Of a DNA stretch of 64,000 bases, positions 50,575 through 63,496 are shown piece after piece (the first letter of the stretch is position 1; each line of letters starts with the position of its first letter). Source of the stretch: Cacajao melanocephalus (lineage: Eukaryota > Chordata > Mammalia > Primates > Pitheciidae); assembly GCA_963573385.1 (NCBI GenBank), contig CAUYLG010070457.1, forward strand, positions 1 through 64,000, read 5' to 3'. The notes beneath the pieces were generated by a model, which saw only the letters and a list, made by a program, of their open reading frames with translations, had not been told where the DNA came from and did not search any database. The position numbers and the translations under genes were made by a program.

Positions 50575-51512
50575 CAAAGAGCTAATATCCAGAATCTACA
50601 AAGAACTAAAAGAGATATACAAGAAAAAAACAAACACACACATTCAAAAGTGGGTGAAGGGCATGAACAGACACTTCTCAAAAGAAGACATATCTGAGGC
50701 CAACAAACATACAAAAAAAACGCTCATCATCACTGGTCATTAGAGAAATGCAAATCAAAACCACATTGAAGTATCATCTCACGCCAGTTAGAATGGTGAT
50801 CATTAAAAAATATGGAGACAACAGATGCTGGAGAGGATGTGGAGAAATAGGAACAGTCTTAAACAGTTGGTGGGAGTGTAAATTAGTTCAACCATTGTGG
50901 AAGACAGTGTGGCGATTCCTCAAGGACCTAAAAATAGAAATTCCATTTGACCCAGCAATCCCATTACTGGGTATATACCCAAAGTACTATAAATCATTCT
51001 ATTACAAAGACACATGCACATGTATGTTCATTGCGGCACTGTGTACAAGAGCAAAGACCTGGAACCAACCCAAATGCCCATCAATGAAAGACTAGACAAA
51101 GAAAATGTGGCACATATACACCATGGAATACTATGCAGCCATAAAATATGATGAATTCATGTCTTTTGTAGGGACTTGGATGAATCTGGAAGCCATCATT
51201 CTCAGCAAACTGACACAAGAACAGAAAACAAAACACCACATGTTCTCACTCATAGGCAGGTGTTGAACAATGAGAACACATGGACTCAGGGAGAGGAGCA
51301 TCACATACTGGGGGCAGTTGCAGGGGGATTAGGGGAGAGAGAGTGGGGAGTGGGGAGAGTGAGGAGGGATAACATGGGGAGAAATGCCGGATATAGATGA
51401 AGGGGGAATAGAGGCAGCAAACCACCTGGTTATGTATGTACGTATGCAACAACCCTGCATGACCTGCACAGGTACCCCAAAACCTAAAATAAAACCAAAA
51501 AAAAAAAAGAAA
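50575..51512 (+). mobile_element. L1 3' end fused to U6
   Basis: Starts inside ORF2 at CAAAGAGCTAATATCCAG and continues through AAAAGAAGACATATCTGAGG, TGGAGACAACAGATGCTGG, CCCATTACTGGGTATATACC and CACCATGGAATACTATGCAGCC. The 3' UTR (GTTCTCACTCATAGGCAGG, GGATAACATGGGGAGAAATG) follows, then CCTAAAATAAAACC and the tail. Two ORF2 pieces stay open (to 50743 and 50748-51095). The 3' UTR variant is shared with the L1 at the left edge of the window. Confidence 0.95.
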
Positions 51513-51529
51513 GAAAAAAATACACAGTG

Positions 51530-53564
<2,035 letters not shown>

Positions 53565-53653
53565 CTCCACCCACACCACGTGCCCCTTCCAAGTCCATCT
53601 CCACTCTGTGGGCAGTGTGATCCTTCTCAGATGTAAATCTGGCCGTGCATGTT

Positions 53654-54033
53654 TGATATGGTTTGGCTGTGTCCCCACCCAAATTTCATCTTGAATTGTA
53701 GTTTTCATAATCCCCATGTGTCATGAGAGGGACTTGGTGGAAGGTAATTGAATCATGGGGGCAGTTACTTCAATGCTGCGATTCTCATGATAGTGAGTGA
53801 GTTCTCATGAGAGCTGATGGTTTTGTAAGTGGCTTTCCCCCCTTTTGCTCCTTACTTCTCCTTGCTGCCGCCATGTGAAGAAGGACATGTTTGCTTTCCC
53901 TTCCACCATGATTGTAAGTTTCCTGAAGCCTTCGCCAGCCCTGCTGAACTGTGAGTCAATTAAATCTCTTTCCTTTATAAATGACCCAGTCTTGAGTATG
54001 TCTCTATTAGCATCATGAGAACAGAATAATACA
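53654..54033 (+). mobile_element. MST-type MaLR solo LTR, perfect TSD
   Basis: TGATATGGTTTGGCTGTGTCC start, CATCTTGAATTGTAG, GGTAATTGAATCATGGGGGC, GTCAATTAAATCTCTTTCC, and AGAATAATACA end; 380 bp. Perfect 5-bp duplication ATGTT at 53649-53653 and 54034-54038. Confidence 0.95.
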
Positions 54034-54085
54034 ATGTTTCTTATTAAAATCCTTTGCGGGACCTTCATTGTCTACACTGTGGGAT

Positions 54086-54506
54086 TGTACTACTCTATTC
54101 TTGCATTGCTATAAATACCTGGGACTGGGCAATTTATTTTTTTTAAAAAAAGGTTTAATTGGCTCATGGTGCTGCAAACTATACAGGAAGCAAAATGTTG
54201 GCATCTGCTTAGCTTCTGGAGAGGCCTCAGGAAACTTACAATCATGGTGGAAGGTGAAGGGGGAGTAGGCACAGCACATGGCCAGAGCAGCAGCAGGTAA
54301 GGGCAAGGTGCCACATTTTTAAACAGTTATATGTCACCAGAAGTCACTCACTATCACAAGAACAGCACCAAGCAAATGGTACTAAACCATCCATAAGAAA
54401 TCCACCCTCATGATTCAGTCACCTCCCACCAGGCCCCATCTCCAACACTGGGGATCACATTTCAATCTGAGATTCGGGTGGGGACACACATCTAAATTAT
54501 ATTACA
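54086..54506 (-). mobile_element. MaLR solo LTR (MST/MLT1A type)
   Basis: TGTACTACTCTATTCTTGCA at left, AGGTTTAATTGGCTCATGG, GGAAACTTACAATCATGGTGG, CACCAGGCCCCATCTCC and GGGTGGGGACACACATC at right. Opposite orientation to the LTR 52 bp upstream. No matching 5-bp flank. Confidence 0.9.
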
Positions 54507-54995
54507 GGCCATGACCAGGGTCTTTACACCATTCACAAGGCTTCTCATGATGTGGCTGCCAGACCACTTTTCAGCCTAACCTCCTGGTATTTCTTATCCT
54601 TTGATACCTCTGACTGATAGAAGCAATGATTTACGGAGCCCTACATATACGCTATGAGCTTTTACACCTTCCCTTTGTTATACATGCCAGTCCCTCTGCC
54701 TTCAATGCCCTTTCCTGTTTTCCTTGCTCACTAAACTCCCATTCAGACTTCAGGAACCCCTTCCAGGATCTCCTTCCCTCAACACCTCCCTCATTTTTTC
54801 AGTCGTGCCCTCTTCTGGGGCTCCATCACACCTTTGTGACTCTATCAAGCACTCTTCACAATGTTTGGCAATGATTTATCAGCCTATCCACTTACTATTA
54901 GACCATCAGTTCTTGAAGGCAGGGTGTGTCATTTTTCTTTATAGCCCTAACACCCTCCAAAGTACCTGGCACATAGAAAATCTCAGTAGGCCCTC

Positions 54996-55272
54996 CATGT
55001 GAGGCCTCTGTAACTGACGTAACTGTGGAATGTAAGAACAATTAATACATATTATGGTGCACAGTGAAAATTCATGATTGTATATGTGTGTGTATGTGTT
55101 CAGGGTTGGGGAGAGAAAGAGAGAATGAGATTTTAGAAGCCATAGTTAAATGAATCAATGACCTAAGAATTAGGAGAAATGTTAAAGCACTTAACAGCAC
55201 AGGCAAATGTGGGAGCATGGAATATTTAAGACCTCTTAAGTTTCATCTAAATAATATTAATAATAGCGAACA
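54996..55272. other. No gene recognised
   Basis: Short spacer with a TG-rich run at 55082-55100. Confidence 0.4.
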
Positions 55273-55566
55273 TAGCTGGCCACAGTGCCTCATGCCTGTA
55301 GTCCAGCACTTTAGGAGATTGAGGCAGGAGAATACCTTGGGGCCAGGAGTTTGAGACCAACCTGTGCAACACAGTGAGACCCTTGTCTCTATTTTTTTAA
55401 GATTAGCCAGGCATGGTGGCACCCACCTGTGATCTCAGCTACTCAGGAAACTGAGGTGGGAGAATTACTTGAGCCCAGGAGTTCGAGGCTGCAGTGAGCT
55501 ATGATCACACCACTGTACTCCAGCCTGGGCAACAGAGGAAGACTCTGCCTCTTAACAAAAAAAAGT
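55273..55566 (+). mobile_element. AluJ-type SINE
   Basis: CTGGCCACAGTGCCTCATGCC start, GGCAACACAGTGAGACCC, a right monomer with GAGGCTGCAGTGAGCTATGATC (J-type), and a short A tail. Confidence 0.95.
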
Positions 55567-55702
55567 AAACACTTAAATAATGCTTTCCATGTGCCAGTGC
55601 CAGAGATTATTCATCATCTGTTAGGTACCTTAGTAACTTAATTCCTTATAAAAATCCTATTATCTAGGTTCTGCTATTGTCTTCCTTTAAAAAGGAAAAA
55701 TC

Positions 55703-56005
55703 AGGTGGGGTGCGGTGGCTCATGCCTGTAATTACAACACTTTGGGAGGCCAAGGCAGTGGGTCAAGAGGTCAAGAGATCCAGAGCATCATGGCCAACAT
55801 GGTGAAACCTTGTCTCTACTAAAAACATAAAAATTAGCTGGGTGTGGTGGTATGTGCCTGTAGTCCCAGCTACTCAGGAGGTTAAGGCAGGAGAATCACT
55901 TGAACCCAGGAGACAGAGGTTGCAGTGAGGCAAGATTGCACCACTGCACTCCAGTCTGGATGACAGAGTGAGACTCTGTCTCAAAAAATTTTTTTTTTAA
56001 TTTTA
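55703..56005 (+). mobile_element. Alu SINE (S type)
   Basis: GGTGGGGTGCGGTGGCTCATGCC start, GATCCAGAGCATCATGGCC, CCAGCTACTCAGGAGGTTAAGG, ending in an A run followed by an unusual T run (55989-55998). Confidence 0.95.
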
Positions 56006-56020
56006 AATAGGAGGAATTCA

Positions 56021-56343
56021 GCTGGGTGCAGTGATTCACTCACTCCTGTAATCATAGCACTTTGGGAGGCCAAGGTGGGCAGATCACTTGAGGTCAGACA
56101 TTCGAGACCAGCCTGGCCAACATGATGAAACTCATTGCCACTAAAAATACAAAAATTTTCCAGGGATAGCGGCATGCACCTACTGTAGTTCCAGCTACTC
56201 GGGAGGTTGAGACAGGAGAATCGCTTGAACCTGAGACTTGGAGGATTCAGTGAGCCGAGATCACGCCACTGCTCTCCAACCTGGGAGACAGAGCAAGACT
56301 CTGTCTCAAAAAATAAATAAGTAAATAAATAAATAAATAATAA
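56021..56343 (+). mobile_element. Alu SINE (S/J type) with (AAAT)n tail
   Basis: GCTGGGTGCAGTGATTCACTC start, GACATTCGAGACCAGCCTGG, GAGCCGAGATCACGCCACTG and an AAAT-repeat tail. Flanks aggaggaattc / agaaggaatcc suggest a decayed duplication. A 128-codon minus frame (55981-56367) is antisense Alu. Confidence 0.95.
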
Positions 56344-56638
56344 AGAGAAGGAATCCAAAGTCCACAAAGATCATGTAACTTACCTATGTCTCTAAATTTA
56401 TGCAGCCTACCTTCTGGAGACACTCAGTGCTCTATTGTGTAACGGGGCCGGGTAGCAACAAAGAAACAGAGAAAATGATAGAGCAGAGAGAAAGACTGGA
56501 TGGGGGAATCCAGGAAGAAAAGAAACTTCCAAGGGCTGAGACTCTAGGATTCTTTATCCATGAGGTTATTCTCACCTTTGTATGAGGATATTTGTTCATA
56601 TTGTTTGCTCTCTGTGATCTTATCTGAATTAACATATA

Positions 56639-56980
56639 ATTGCCCCTCAGTATCAGTGGAGAATTTGTTTTAGGATCCCTGCAGATACCAAAATCTGTGA
56701 TGCTCATGTCCTTTATATAAAATAGTGTAGTATTTGCATATAACCTATGCACATCTACCTGTATATTTAAATAATCTCTAGATTAGCTATAATACCTAAT
56801 ATAATGTAAATACTATGTAAGTAGTTGCTATACTGTACTATTTAGGAAATAATAATAATAATCATAAAGGCTATCCATGTTCACTACAAATGCAACCATG
56901 CATTTTCTTTTTCAACTATTTTTGATCTGAAATTTGTTGAACCCATGTATGAGGACCCCATGGATACAGAGAGAAAACTG
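56639..56980. mobile_element. Tigger-like (pogo) nonautonomous DNA transposon
   Basis: TA target duplications at 56637-56638 and 56981-56982. Inverted ends attgcccctcagtatcagtgg and, as reverse complement of the right end, cagttttctctctgtatccatgg. Internal TAAAATAGTGTAGTATTTGC and ATAACCTATGCACATC are typical of the family. About 342 bp. Confidence 0.85.
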
Positions 56981-56982
56981 TA

Positions 56983-59544
56983 TTCAATCTAGTTAAAATT
57001 TTCACCCAAATGTTAAAGGATGAGGTCTGGATCTTTGTTCAGATCCGTCTTCAGGAGCCCATGGAAGGGTGATTGTCCTCCAATGAGTTTGCCAAAAGTA
57101 TAATTAGCAATTCCAGCTACTCTCACTTAAACAACAACATTTATATTATTTTTTTATCTTAATTAACTAGTTTAAAGTGCAATACTGTTGCATCAGGAAA
57201 GATCAGCTTCCACCCTATGGTGTCCCTGGTTATGCATCAGGGTCCCCAAACACTCGTCTTGTTGTGCCATTGCTGCATTGTCAATAATGATTCTACATCT
57301 CTCTACCAGGATCAGGCTAAGACAGGATGTCAGAGAGTGAGTGGATCCACGTGTCCTGACTCTAGGAACTTCTGCCTGTTTTTTTGTCTGCACGACTTTT
57401 GTAGTTTCTGCAGAGCTGAAAGGCTGTCACTCCAACTGATCACTCTTTCAGTGGTCAGTCCAAGTTTGTGACATGATTGTTAGCATGTAAGGAGGGAGCA
57501 GTAAAGTTGCATTGGCTGGACTTCCGGCAGCAGGGACGTACTCTGGGTTTCTGCACTTGTGACATCAGCTGGCACCAGGAGCAGATACATGAAGCAGGAA
57601 TTAAGATCATAGAAAATACAGAGCTTGGAGAACAATGCCTTCCTGTTTGAATCATATGCTGCCACATGCCCTCATGATCTCTTGAGTTTGAGAAACAGGG
57701 CCATTTCCCCACTTAAAAATGCAAGGTGGTTGTGCCTCCATGGGTTGTTAGGGTGATGAATGCCATGTTGTGTGTGCATGTGGATGCATTGGTGTTGTGT
57801 TTGAAAGAGATTGCGCAAGTTTCTGTAATTAAGAGATTCTTTAACTTGGTAACTGGTCTGTTATATTTATACAAACTCTCCCATTTTAAAATTAGAAATA
57901 TTCCATCAAGCTTATTAGTTGTGAGTCTGTTTCTGATGCTATATTCGTTATAAAAATTACTGAGCGCAAATATCATATCTCCTTTAGTCTCTCAGCTTCC
58001 TCATCTGTGAAATAAATGGTTTGAGGCAAACTGTCTATAGCTTTAGGGTTCCAGAATTCGAGATGATCAGTAAGTACTTGTTGGTATATTATAAATAGCT
58101 AATATTTGCATTACATTTTCTTCTGGTGACTAATTTGTTTTGTAATAATATTCTATGGGGGAAGAATAAAAGGATGTATCACACTGCTTATTGCTTACTT
58201 ATCTGTTTATCTGGCTGCAATCTAATACCACATCAATTGGCAGTAAAGCTTGCTGGTCAAGCAGAAAGTACAAGGTAACTCTTCTGCCAAAGGTGGAGCT
58301 AAAGGCATGGCATGGAGTCTCATACACTTCTTCCAGTCTGTACCTGTTCATTCACCTGGAATATGCCACATGTTTGTTGGACAGAGCGGTTAGATCTCTT
58401 CCCAAGACTTCTCCTGGAATGGGCTAGAGTCCTCCTGGAATTCAGTTCTCTGATTAACTCAGATTCAAAGTGGACCCTCTGATCACGAGGGACCTTTAGA
58501 AAAACCTATAATGGTTTATAAAATAGTTCCCTAATGTGCCAGCCTCTTTCTTGGTCATTGTGATGTGATTACTTCATCTTATTAGGGAAGTGCTTCTGAT
58601 TCTCGGCGAGTCTGATTCCAGGGACAGAAACTAAGTGCACAAGCATTTTTCTAAAGCAGGAGCCACTGCCTTCATTAGTTTGGTTGCCCTCTCGGCTCCA
58701 GACTTGTGCTTTATACACTTCTCACAGCTCTGACACCTCTGTTCAATATGTCTTGTCATTCTCAGCTAATAAAATTGGTCTGGCGCCAAATCAACCATTC
58801 CCTCAAATCCTGGGTGTCCCATCTCATCATGTTTTCCTTTTATCACTGAATAAAACACAGTACTGGCTAATTCTGTTTGTGTGTGTGTTTTGCTCCGTTC
58901 TACAAATACAAACGTCTTCCAACGTAAGACTGGGACATTTTCTCAACTATGATTTTGTTTCTTTTTACTTTTCAACAGCTAAGGTAGGTTCTAAGAAAGT
59001 GATTTTTTGAGATATGTGGCTCTTTGTTCTTTTTGAACATGTTCAATCCCTAAGAGAATAATTCATATTCTATATAAGCCCATCAATTTGCTTAAGAAAT
59101 TCAGCTTCCACTGGGACACCCTGCTTCTCATTAGGTGTATTTCAGTCTGGGTTACAGATCAAGATGTTCAGTATCTTATTCTACTTCTCCCACTACCCTG
59201 TAAGCCAGAATATCTGTATTGTTAGTGCCTTTTTCCATATTGCCCATTGGATTTTTTTAGATTAAATTTTCATATACCTAAAATGTTAAATATGATATCA
59301 TGTATAAGTTTTTGTTGTTTTTGGTTAATTGTACACAGATTTCTTGTTCTTTTTCTGTTTTGCTCAGCTCCCCTCTCCCTTGTTCTACATGCTGTTGTTT
59401 CCATCACGTTATCTCCCTTCACCCAGCTTCAGCATAGCTCTCTCAGTCACACAGTATATATCCTTCTATATTTTCCATATTTACATAATGATGTACAAAC
59501 ATGAATGTACATATGTAAATATACAGAAATGGAAGTTGTGCTAG
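56983..59544. other. Long stretch with no gene found
   Basis: About 2.5 kb. A faint MIR tail is at 57985-58050 ('cagcttcctcatctgtgaaataaatgg'). Frames at 57217-57976 and 58684-59010 (108 codons) have no known family. The 58180-58990 section has a retroelement feel without a safe match. Confidence 0.45.
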
Positions 59545-59955
59545 CCAAGGTTTCAGCAGGAAACAGATGGCAAGTTCTAATGAAGATCACTCAGAGTGAA
59601 CCTAATAATGGGATTGTTTATAGAAGTGCAGAGAGGGTATTGAAAGCCAGAAGGAGTGTAGCTATACCCCAGTGCTGTTAATATTTCTAAGGATGAAAGG
59701 AAAACTGTCCAGGGGAGGGGTTACCAGAACCTGAAGGAAAGTCATATAGAAAGGGCTGTCTAGAGGGAAATCATAATGTTCAGAGACTCAACCAACCCTG
59801 ACCTCATTTTCCTGCCTCTCTCCAATCATCTTCCAGGGCTCTGATTGGCTAACGCTGATGGGAAGTCAGAAACTTAAAGACTGTCCCATCCAGGTCAGCA
59901 TCTCAGGGCTCAAAGCAGGGTGGAGAGGATGAAAAGTGGATCTGCAGGGGAGAAA
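59545..59955 (+). repeat. Ancient interspersed repeat, family not assigned
   Basis: 'gtttcagcaggaaacagatggc' at left, 'gaacctaataatgggattgtttatag', 'agggctctgattggctaac' and 'agcagggtggagaggatgaaaagtggatctgcagggg' at right match a common old mammalian repeat pattern that I cannot name safely. Confidence 0.5.
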
Positions 59956-59984
59956 TAAAGACAACGACTACAAATTTTTTTGTT

Positions 59985-60480
59985 GTTACTTATTTTCTAA
60001 AAATGAGATTATATTTTTCATAAGCTTCTCTATATTTGCCTTTTTAAAAAAATTCTTTGTGGATATCCTTAAAGTAACTGGCATAGCTTTTATTTACTCT
60101 TTTTAATGGCAGCATAAAAACTCACGGTGTGGGAAGTTCCAAAATTTATTCACTTCTTTGCTGTTGAACAATGTTGGAATGTATGTGCATGTCTACGTGT
60201 GTTTGTATGCATATATGTATGTGTATGTATGTATGTATAATGGTACTTTTAAGTACATACTTTTTATTCTAATACGTTTTGATAAATTGTTTTCCATAAG
60301 ACTAACTTTTCACATTCACAAAAGAGAATAGAAGTACAATTTTTCCCTATTTTACGTCATAAATATTTACCACAGACTTTTAAATTCTTGCTAGTTTGAA
60401 GGTAAAACAATGCCTCATTGTTACTCCAACTTGTATGTTTCAAATAGTTACTGAACTTAGATGTATTTTTCTATATTTTT
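59985..60480 (-). repeat. Old L1-like LINE fragment
   Basis: 'aaaaatgagattatatttttcataagcttctc', 'tttaatggcagcataaaaactcacgg', 'aatttattcacttctttgctgttgaacaatgttggaatg' and 'aaacaatgcctcattgttactccaacttgtatgtttc' run in the order of a common minus-strand old L1. A TATG-rich repeat lies at 60195-60240. Confidence 0.5.
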
Positions 60481-61029
60481 TGGCTATTTTGGAAGCTATC
60501 TGGGTTTTCTAACCCACTGGCCACTGGCTGCTTGCTGGGAGCCTTTTTTTGGTTTACAATTCTCTTTCTGATATTTCTGATTCTCTTTCTGATAACTCCA
60601 GCTGATCATGACTATCTACACTTCTCTTTATGTCTATAGTGGACAAACTTTCCAAGGGGTAATATTCTTATTTGTCTAGGCATTTACGCTTTCTGCCTAT
60701 CACTGTGGGCCTTTCCTCTGGTGCCAATGAGCAAAGCTGAGGAGTTTATCCCCTTTGGCATGAGGGCTAGCTATACGGCTGGAGCACATCCTAAAACTAT
60801 TTCTCCTGATCAGCATCATTATGGATGTCCCCAAAAGCAGTAGCTGTAAAACATTATTTATTTACAATCATATCTCTTACTAGTGTCCTGAAGGCTGTGA
60901 TATTACTTTAATGGCACTTAAGCGAACAGTTATTTGAAATATATCATAAAGAAGAAAACTAATGTTATATGCCCACTGCTGTGCATCTGTCCTCTCTTTT
61001 ACCTAACACCTTGAGAGAGATCAAGGTGT
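60481..61029. other. No gene recognised; small repeats
   Basis: Two copies of attctctttctgat lie at about 60559-60572 and 60580-60593. A perfect 9-bp stem hairpin (acaccttga / tcaaggtgt) is at 61006-61029. Confidence 0.5.
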
Positions 61030-61034
61030 AACAA

Positions 61035-61168
61035 ACGTTCCTGTGCAAAACAATCAACTGAGGAGCTAGTTAAAATGCAGATTCCAATTCAGCAGGGCAG
61101 AGTGTGGGCCTGAGAGTCTGCATTTCTAATAAGCACCCGGGGTGCAGAGGATGCTGATCCAGTAATCC
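61035..61168 (+). mobile_element. MER5A-like hAT-Charlie fragment
   Basis: 'gaggagctagttaaaatgcagattcc', 'gtgggcctgagagtctgcatttctaataag', 'gaggatgctgatcc' follow MER5A order. Confidence 0.75.
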
Positions 61169-61884
61169 CCATGTAAAGTGGAGAAAAGGTAGATAACAGA
61201 GGTGTCCATAGATTAGGCAGCACATAAACAGATTAGGGTGCCATATAGCTAGACAGTGGAAAGTGCTTGCTCATCACAGGCTGTCTGAATCCAAAGCTCC
61301 GAGAATCAAGCTGTCCTGTGTGTTTGTTTTCTTTCCCCAGAATAGGAAACCTTTTATTGATGACATCACAGTCTTTCTGCTAAACAAATACTAAGATTCT
61401 CTAGGACTCAGACTGTGTTATGCATATCTTTATGTCCCTGGTCTTTCGCAGTTCCTGGCACACAAATGTTTGCCAAATGAAAAATGGTGTCATTGCATGG
61501 TTAAGCAAAATTATGTGGAACCTGGGAAAGATCTGCAAATCTTCACTCTTAACTGTGCATAGCAGAGGGAGCAAGGAAGAAGAGTCTAGCACCTAAGGTC
61601 AGAATCCAGAATCTCTAAGCTGCAGCTCTCCTAATGTAAAGTACCATTTTGCTATAGGTACCTCTCTTAAGTACCACCCAGCTCAATAAACCACTGAGGA
61701 ACTAAGCACATGAGGTAATGTATGGCAATCAACCCAAATCAGAGACCTTGGGAGAAAAAAAAAGCAAGACAATTGGGAAGCGCTGCCTGGAAAAGCATAG
61801 ACTAGACACCTTTCTGTGCTTCTGAGCTCCTCTGAGTACATAGATAAATAGATGGGGTCTTGGCTTAATGCAGCTAACAGAGAA
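61169..61884. other. No gene or repeat recognised
   Basis: Unique-looking sequence. Confidence 0.4.
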
Positions 61885-62812
61885 GACTAACAGAAAGGCC
61901 AACAGGTATATGAAAAAAATGCTCAACATTACTAACCATCAGGGAAATAGAGATCAAAACCACAATGAGATATCATCTCACCCCAGTTAGAAAGACTGCT
62001 ATAAAAAAGACAAAAATTAATAAATGCCAGTGGGGATATGGAAAAAAGGAAACATTTGTATGCTATTGGTAGGAATGTAAATTAGTTCAGCCATTATGAA
62101 AAATTGAATAGAGGTTTCTCAAGAAACTCAAAACAGACCCACCATGCAATCCAGAAATCCCACTCCTGGGTATTGACCTAAAAGAAAAGAAATCAGTATA
62201 TCAAAGGGATACTTGCACCCCCATGTTTATTGCAGCACTATTCACAATAGCCTAGATATGGAGCTAACTTATGTGTCCATCAACAGATGCACAGATAAAG
62301 GAAATAAGATATATATATAATGAAATACTATTCAGACATAAAAAAGAATGAAAATCTGCAATTTGCTGCAACATGGATGGAACTAGAGGTCATTATGTTA
62401 AGTGAAATAAGCCAGGCACAGAAAGACGAATATCACCTGTTCTCATGCATTATGTAGGAGCTTAAAAAGTGGAACTCATGGGGCTGGAGAGTAGAATAAT
62501 TACCTACGGCTGAGAAAGGTGGGGGTGGTGGTGAAGAAAAGTTGGTTAATGGGTACAAACATACAGTGAGAGGGAAGGAATAAGTTCTAGTGTTCAGTAG
62601 CACAATAGGTTGACTAAAGTTAACAATAATTTATCATATGTTTCAAAACAGCCAGAAGAGAAGATTCAAATGTTTCTAACACAAAGAAATGTTTGAAATG
62701 ATAGATATTCTAAATACTGGATTTGATCATTCGATTTTGTATGCATGAATCAAAATATCACATGTACCCCAGAAATATGTACAAGTATGTGTCAATTTTA
62801 AAAAAAGATAAA
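61885..62812 (+). mobile_element. L1 (L1PB/L1MA type) 3' end, 5'-truncated
   Basis: GGCCAACAGGTATATGAAAAA, TGAGATATCATCTCACCCCAG, GTTTATTGCAGCACTATTCACAATAGCC, TGTTAAGTGAAATAAGCCAGGC, then 3' UTR 'atcacatgtaccccagaaatatgtacaa' and an A-rich end. Frames are broken. Confidence 0.92.
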
Positions 62813-62814
62813 AT

Positions 62815-63035
62815 AATAGCAACCATACATTGAGTGAGCTTAGTCCTACATAAGAACCTGACATGTTACAGATATTATCTCACTGTATTTAGTCTTCGTC
62901 ACAGTTCTATTACAAGTAGATATCATCCTCACAGAAGATGAGAAAGTGAGGCTCAGGGATGCTAGGAAATTTGACACGCCACAAAGAAAACAAAGGTCTG
63001 AATCAGGATTTGCATCAAGGTCCATAAGACTCATT
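62815..63035 (-). mobile_element. MIR SINE
   Basis: 'cagatattatctcactgtatttagtcttcgtcac', 'agaagatgagaaagtgaggctcagggatgc', 'gtctgaatcaggatttgc' are reverse-complemented MIR in order. Confidence 0.82.
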
Positions 63036-63127
63036 TTTGTTTTCATTCAGCAAGAATTAGTTCAGTGCCTACTCTGGGCTTGTTTGTGTGCCGCGTGTTC
63101 AATCCATGTTTCTTCTACAATACTTGG

Positions 63128-63491
63128 TGATGTGTTTTGGTTCTGTGTCCCCACCCATCATCTTGCATTGTAGTCCCCAGTGTTGGGGGGGACATGGTGG
63201 GAGGTGATTTTTGCTTTTCTTGTGATACTGAGGGAGTTATCACAATATCTCGTGGTTTGAAAGTGTGTAGCACTACTCCTTTGACTCTCTCTCTCTCCTG
63301 CTTTGCCATTGTGAAGATGTCTTCTCTTTCCGCTTTCTCTTTGCCTTCTGCCATGATTGTAAGTTTCCTGATGCTTCCCAGTCATGCTTCCTTTTAAGCC
63401 TATGGAACTGGGAGTCAATTAAATCTCTTTTCTTTGTAAATTACCCAGTATCAGGTAGTTCTTTATAGCAATGTGAGAATGGACTAATACA
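63128..63491 (+). mobile_element. MST-type MaLR solo LTR
   Basis: TGATGTGTTTTGGTTCTGTGTCC start, GACATGGTGGGAGGTGAT, GCCATGATTGTAAGTTTCCTG, GTCAATTAAATCTCTTTTC, AATGGACTAATACA end; 364 bp. Flanks CTTGG (63123-63127) and CTTGA (63492-63496) match at 4 of 5 positions. Confidence 0.92.
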
Positions 63492-63496
63492 CTTGA

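Larger units (their letters stand above)
50454..51529 (+). mobile_element. U6-L1 chimeric retrogene (whole insertion with TSDs)
   Basis: A full-length U6 snRNA copy (50468-50574) is joined directly to an L1 3' end (50575 to about 51495) and a poly(A)-rich tail. The unit is flanked by a perfect 17-bp direct repeat, GAAAAAAATACACAGTG, at 50454-50470 and 51513-51529. The repeat's final GTG coincides with the first three bases of U6, i.e. 5' microhomology. The shared duplication shows that both parts were inserted in one event. This fits the known U6-L1 class made when L1 reverse transcriptase switches from L1 RNA to U6 RNA during target-primed reverse transcription. Confidence 0.95.
53565..54995 (+). 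mobile_element. L2 LINE split by two LTRs
   Basis: Pieces in order: 53565-53653 ('ctccactctgtgggcagtgtgatccttctcag'), 54034-54085 ('ttattaaaatcctttgcgggaccttcattg') and 54507-54995 ('atgatgtggctgccag', 'gccagtccctctgccttcaatgccc', 'gaaggcagggtgtgtc', 'gtacctggcacatagaaaatctcagtagg'). The LTRs at 53654 and 54086 interrupt it. Confidence 0.8.
55585..56405 (-). mobile_element. MIR SINE split by two Alus
   Basis: Left piece 55585-55700 ('tgctttccatgtgccagtgcc', 'cttaattccttataaaaatcc', 'tctgctattgtcttcctttaaaaagg') and right piece 56344-56405 ('aaagtccacaaagatcatgtaacttacctatg') fit reverse-complemented MIR around the inserted Alus. Confidence 0.65.

Noticed and set aside
55981..56367. 128-codon minus-strand frame
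   Set aside because: Antisense Alu translation.
58684..59010. 108-codon plus-strand frame
   Set aside because: No domain, unsupported start, lies in unassigned old sequence.
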